NCBI GenBank assembly: GCA_001586965.3
Contig: LUCW03002091.1
Coordinates: forward strand, 1-21,046
DNA from: Sphaeroforma sirkka
Taxonomy: Eukaryota > Opisthokonta > Ichthyosporea > Ichthyophonida
Direction of reading: 5' to 3'
DNA: 21,046 bases
In this document: in pieces, positions 19,105 through 21,046 of the stretch
Position numbering within the stretch: position 1 is the stretch's first letter
Layout of the letters: each line of letters starts with the position of its first letter
Made by a program: the position numbers and the translations under genes
The notes under the pieces: model-generated
Database searches by the model: none
What the model saw: only the letters and a program-made list of their open reading frames with translations
What the model was told of the DNA's origin: nothing

Positions 19105-21046
19105 TTCTTATAAAACTTAGCAGCCGAAACGGATCATGGCACTACGTATAGTATTTCCCCATAAACCCTAGTAGCTCAAACGGATCATGACACAACGTAT
19201 ACTATCTAATATGAAACCTACCAGCTCAAACGGATCATGGCACTACATATAGTATTTCCCATAAACCCTAGCAGCTGAAACAGATCATAGCACTACGTAT
19301 AGTATTTTCGCATAAACCCTAGCAGATCAAACAGATCATGGCACTACGTATAGTATTTCCCATAAACCCTAGCAACTGAAACAGATCATGGCACTACGTA
19401 TAATATTCCCCATGAAACTTAGCAACTGAAAGGGATAATGCCATAACGAATAGTATTTCCCATAAACGCTAGCAGTTTAAACGAATCATGACACTACGTA
19501 TAGTATTTCCCATAAACCTTAGCAGCTTAAACAGATCATGGCACTACGTATAGTATTTCCCATAAACCCTAGCAACTGAAACAGATCATGGCACTACGTA
19601 TAATATTCCCCATGAAACTTAGCAACTGAAAGGGATAATGCCATAACGAATAGTATTTCCCATAAACGCTAGCAGTTTAAACGAATCATGGCACTACGTA
19701 TAGTATTTCCCATAAACCCTAGCAACTGAAACAGATCATGGCACTACGTATAATATTCCCCATGAAACTTAGCAACTGAAAGGGATAATGCCATAACGAA
19801 TAGTATTTCCCATAAACGCTAGCAGTTTAAACAATCATGGCACTACGTATAGTATTTCCCATAAACCCTAAGCAACTGAAACAGATCATGGCACTACGTA
19901 TAATATTCCCCCATGAAACTTAGCAACTGAAGGGATAATGCCATAACGAATAGTATTTCCCATAAACGCTAGCAGGTTTAAACGAATCATGACACTACGT
20001 ATAGTATTTCCCATAAACCTTAGCAGCAAACAGATCATGGCACTACGTATAGTATTTCCCATAAACCCTAGCAAGCTGAAAACAGATCATGGCACTACGT
20101 ATAATATTCCCCATGAAACTTAGCAGCAACTGAAAGGGATAATGCCATAACGAATAGTATTTCCCATAAACGCTAGCGGTTTAAACGAATCATGGCACTA
20201 CGTATAGTATTTCCCATAAACCCCTAAGCAACTGAAACAGATCATGGCACTACGTATAATATTCCCCATGAAACTTAGCAACTGAAAGGGATAATGCCAT
20301 AACGAATAGTATTTCCATAAACGCTAGCAGTTTAAACGAATCATGGCACTACGTATAGTATTTCCCATAAACCCTAGCAACTGAAACAGATCATGGCACT
20401 ACGTATAATATTCCCATTAAACTTAGCAACTGAAGGGATAATGCCATAACGAAAAGTATTTCCCATAAACGCTAGCAGTTTAAACGAATCATGGCACTAC
20501 GTATAGTATTTCCCATAAACCTTAGCAGCAAAACGGATCATGGCACTACGAATAGTATTTCCCATAAACCCTAGCAGCTCAAACGGATCATGACATTTAC
20601 GTATAGTATTCCCCATGAGACATAGCAGCTGAAACAGTATGGCACTACGTATAGTATTCCCCATGAAACTTCGCAACTGAAATAGATAATGGCAATACGT
20701 ATAGTATTTCACATAAACCCTAGTAGCTCGAACGGATCACGGTTTCTACCTATAGTTTTTTCCAATAAACCCTAGAAGCTGAAACTGTTCATGGCACTAA
20801 GTATAGTAGTATTCCCCATGAAACTTAGCAACTGAAACGGATAATGGCACTACGAATAGTATTTCCCATAAACCCTAGCAGCTTAATAGGATCTGTTGCA
20901 GTACGTATAGTATGTCTCATAACAATCAGCAGCTGAAACAGATAGCGACACTACGACATAGTATTTCCCATAAACCCTGAAGTTCAAACGGTCCATGGCA
21001 CTACGGCATAGTATTTCCTATAAACCCTAACAGCTTAAACGGATCA
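19105..21046. repeat. Tandem satellite array, ~50-bp monomer, continuing past the window end
   Basis: The monomer contains CATAAACCCTAGCAGC, then AAACAGATCATGGCACTAC, then GTATAGTATTTCC, and recurs about every 50 bases for roughly 39 copies. Monomers at the left end (19105-19380) and after about 20580 are more divergent from one another than those in the middle, as expected if the centre is homogenised by unequal exchange. The array is not part of either retroelement. Small indels in single monomers keep it slightly out of phase. Confidence 0.95.
19398..20550. repeat. Higher-order repeat block within the satellite (150/200-bp units, ~500-bp superunit)
   Basis: Four monomer types can be told apart: beta (GTATAATATTCCCCATGAAAC), gamma (CATAACGAATAGTATTTCC with GTTTAAAC), alpha (AACCCTAGCAACTGAAAC) and delta (AACCTTAGCAGC). 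The beta marker recurs at 19398, 19598, 19748, 19898, 20099, 20254 and 20403. The spacings are 200, 150, 150, 201, 155 and 149, because delta is present in only every third unit. Block 19398-19897 (beta-gamma-delta-alpha, then twice beta-gamma-alpha) is thus repeated at 19898-20402, and a third one starts at 20403. Confidence 0.85.

Noticed and set aside
19886..20712. Minus-strand frames with a repeated MGNTIRSAMI-like peptide
   Set aside because: They come from reading the satellite. The 50-bp monomer is not a multiple of three, frames open only through particular monomer combinations, and nothing suggests translation.
19105..21046. CRISPR array
   Set aside because: The repeats are contiguous ~50-bp monomers without unique spacers, in a eukaryotic context.

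Overview
The window looks like nuclear, repeat-rich DNA from a eukaryote. It holds two copies of one LTR retrotransposon family in head-to-head inverted orientation, a non-coding spacer between them, a short unique flank, and the start of a tandem satellite array. I see no bacterial-type operon, no rRNA, no intact host gene and no CRISPR array. The sequence alone does not identify the species. The family has a chromovirus-like Ty3/Gypsy layout with an extra methyltransferase-like domain, which leaves fungi, oomycetes, algae and some invertebrates all possible.

Layout. (1) 1-7177, minus strand: copy A. Its 3' LTR and about 27 bp of internal sequence lie off the left edge, and its 5' LTR is 6582-7177. 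(2) 7178-10111: spacer of 2.9 kb with an (AT)n microsatellite and no convincing gene. (3) 10112-17771, plus strand: copy B, complete. It has a 598-bp 5' LTR, a 596-bp 3' LTR, TG...CA ends and a 4-bp target duplication GATG. (4) 17772 to about 19104: unique DNA without a recognisable gene. (5) About 19105-21046: satellite with a ~50-bp monomer, organised into 150/200-bp and then ~500-bp higher-order repeats. It runs off the right edge.

Element biology. In element order the coding region reads: gag with a basic/acidic N-terminus and Cys/His zinc fingers; one in-frame UGA; protease (with DPGA where D-S/T-G-A is usual); reverse transcriptase (YLDD); RNase H; a degenerate Dam-like domain (NPPC) of the kind better known from DIRS elements; integrase (zinc finger, D-D-35-E core, GPF module); and a C-terminal chromodomain-like segment. 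Gag would package the RNA, protease would process the polyprotein, RT/RNase H would make cDNA, and integrase plus chromodomain would insert it, probably into heterochromatin.

Neither copy encodes an uninterrupted polyprotein. Some frame breaks are the same in both copies (family-wide or systematic). Others are private to one copy and nearly all sit in homopolymers, which fits long-read consensus errors or slippage. A tRNA-derived sequence with A box, B box and T-run lies antisense inside gag in both copies. Copy A carries an extra scrambled duplication next to it.
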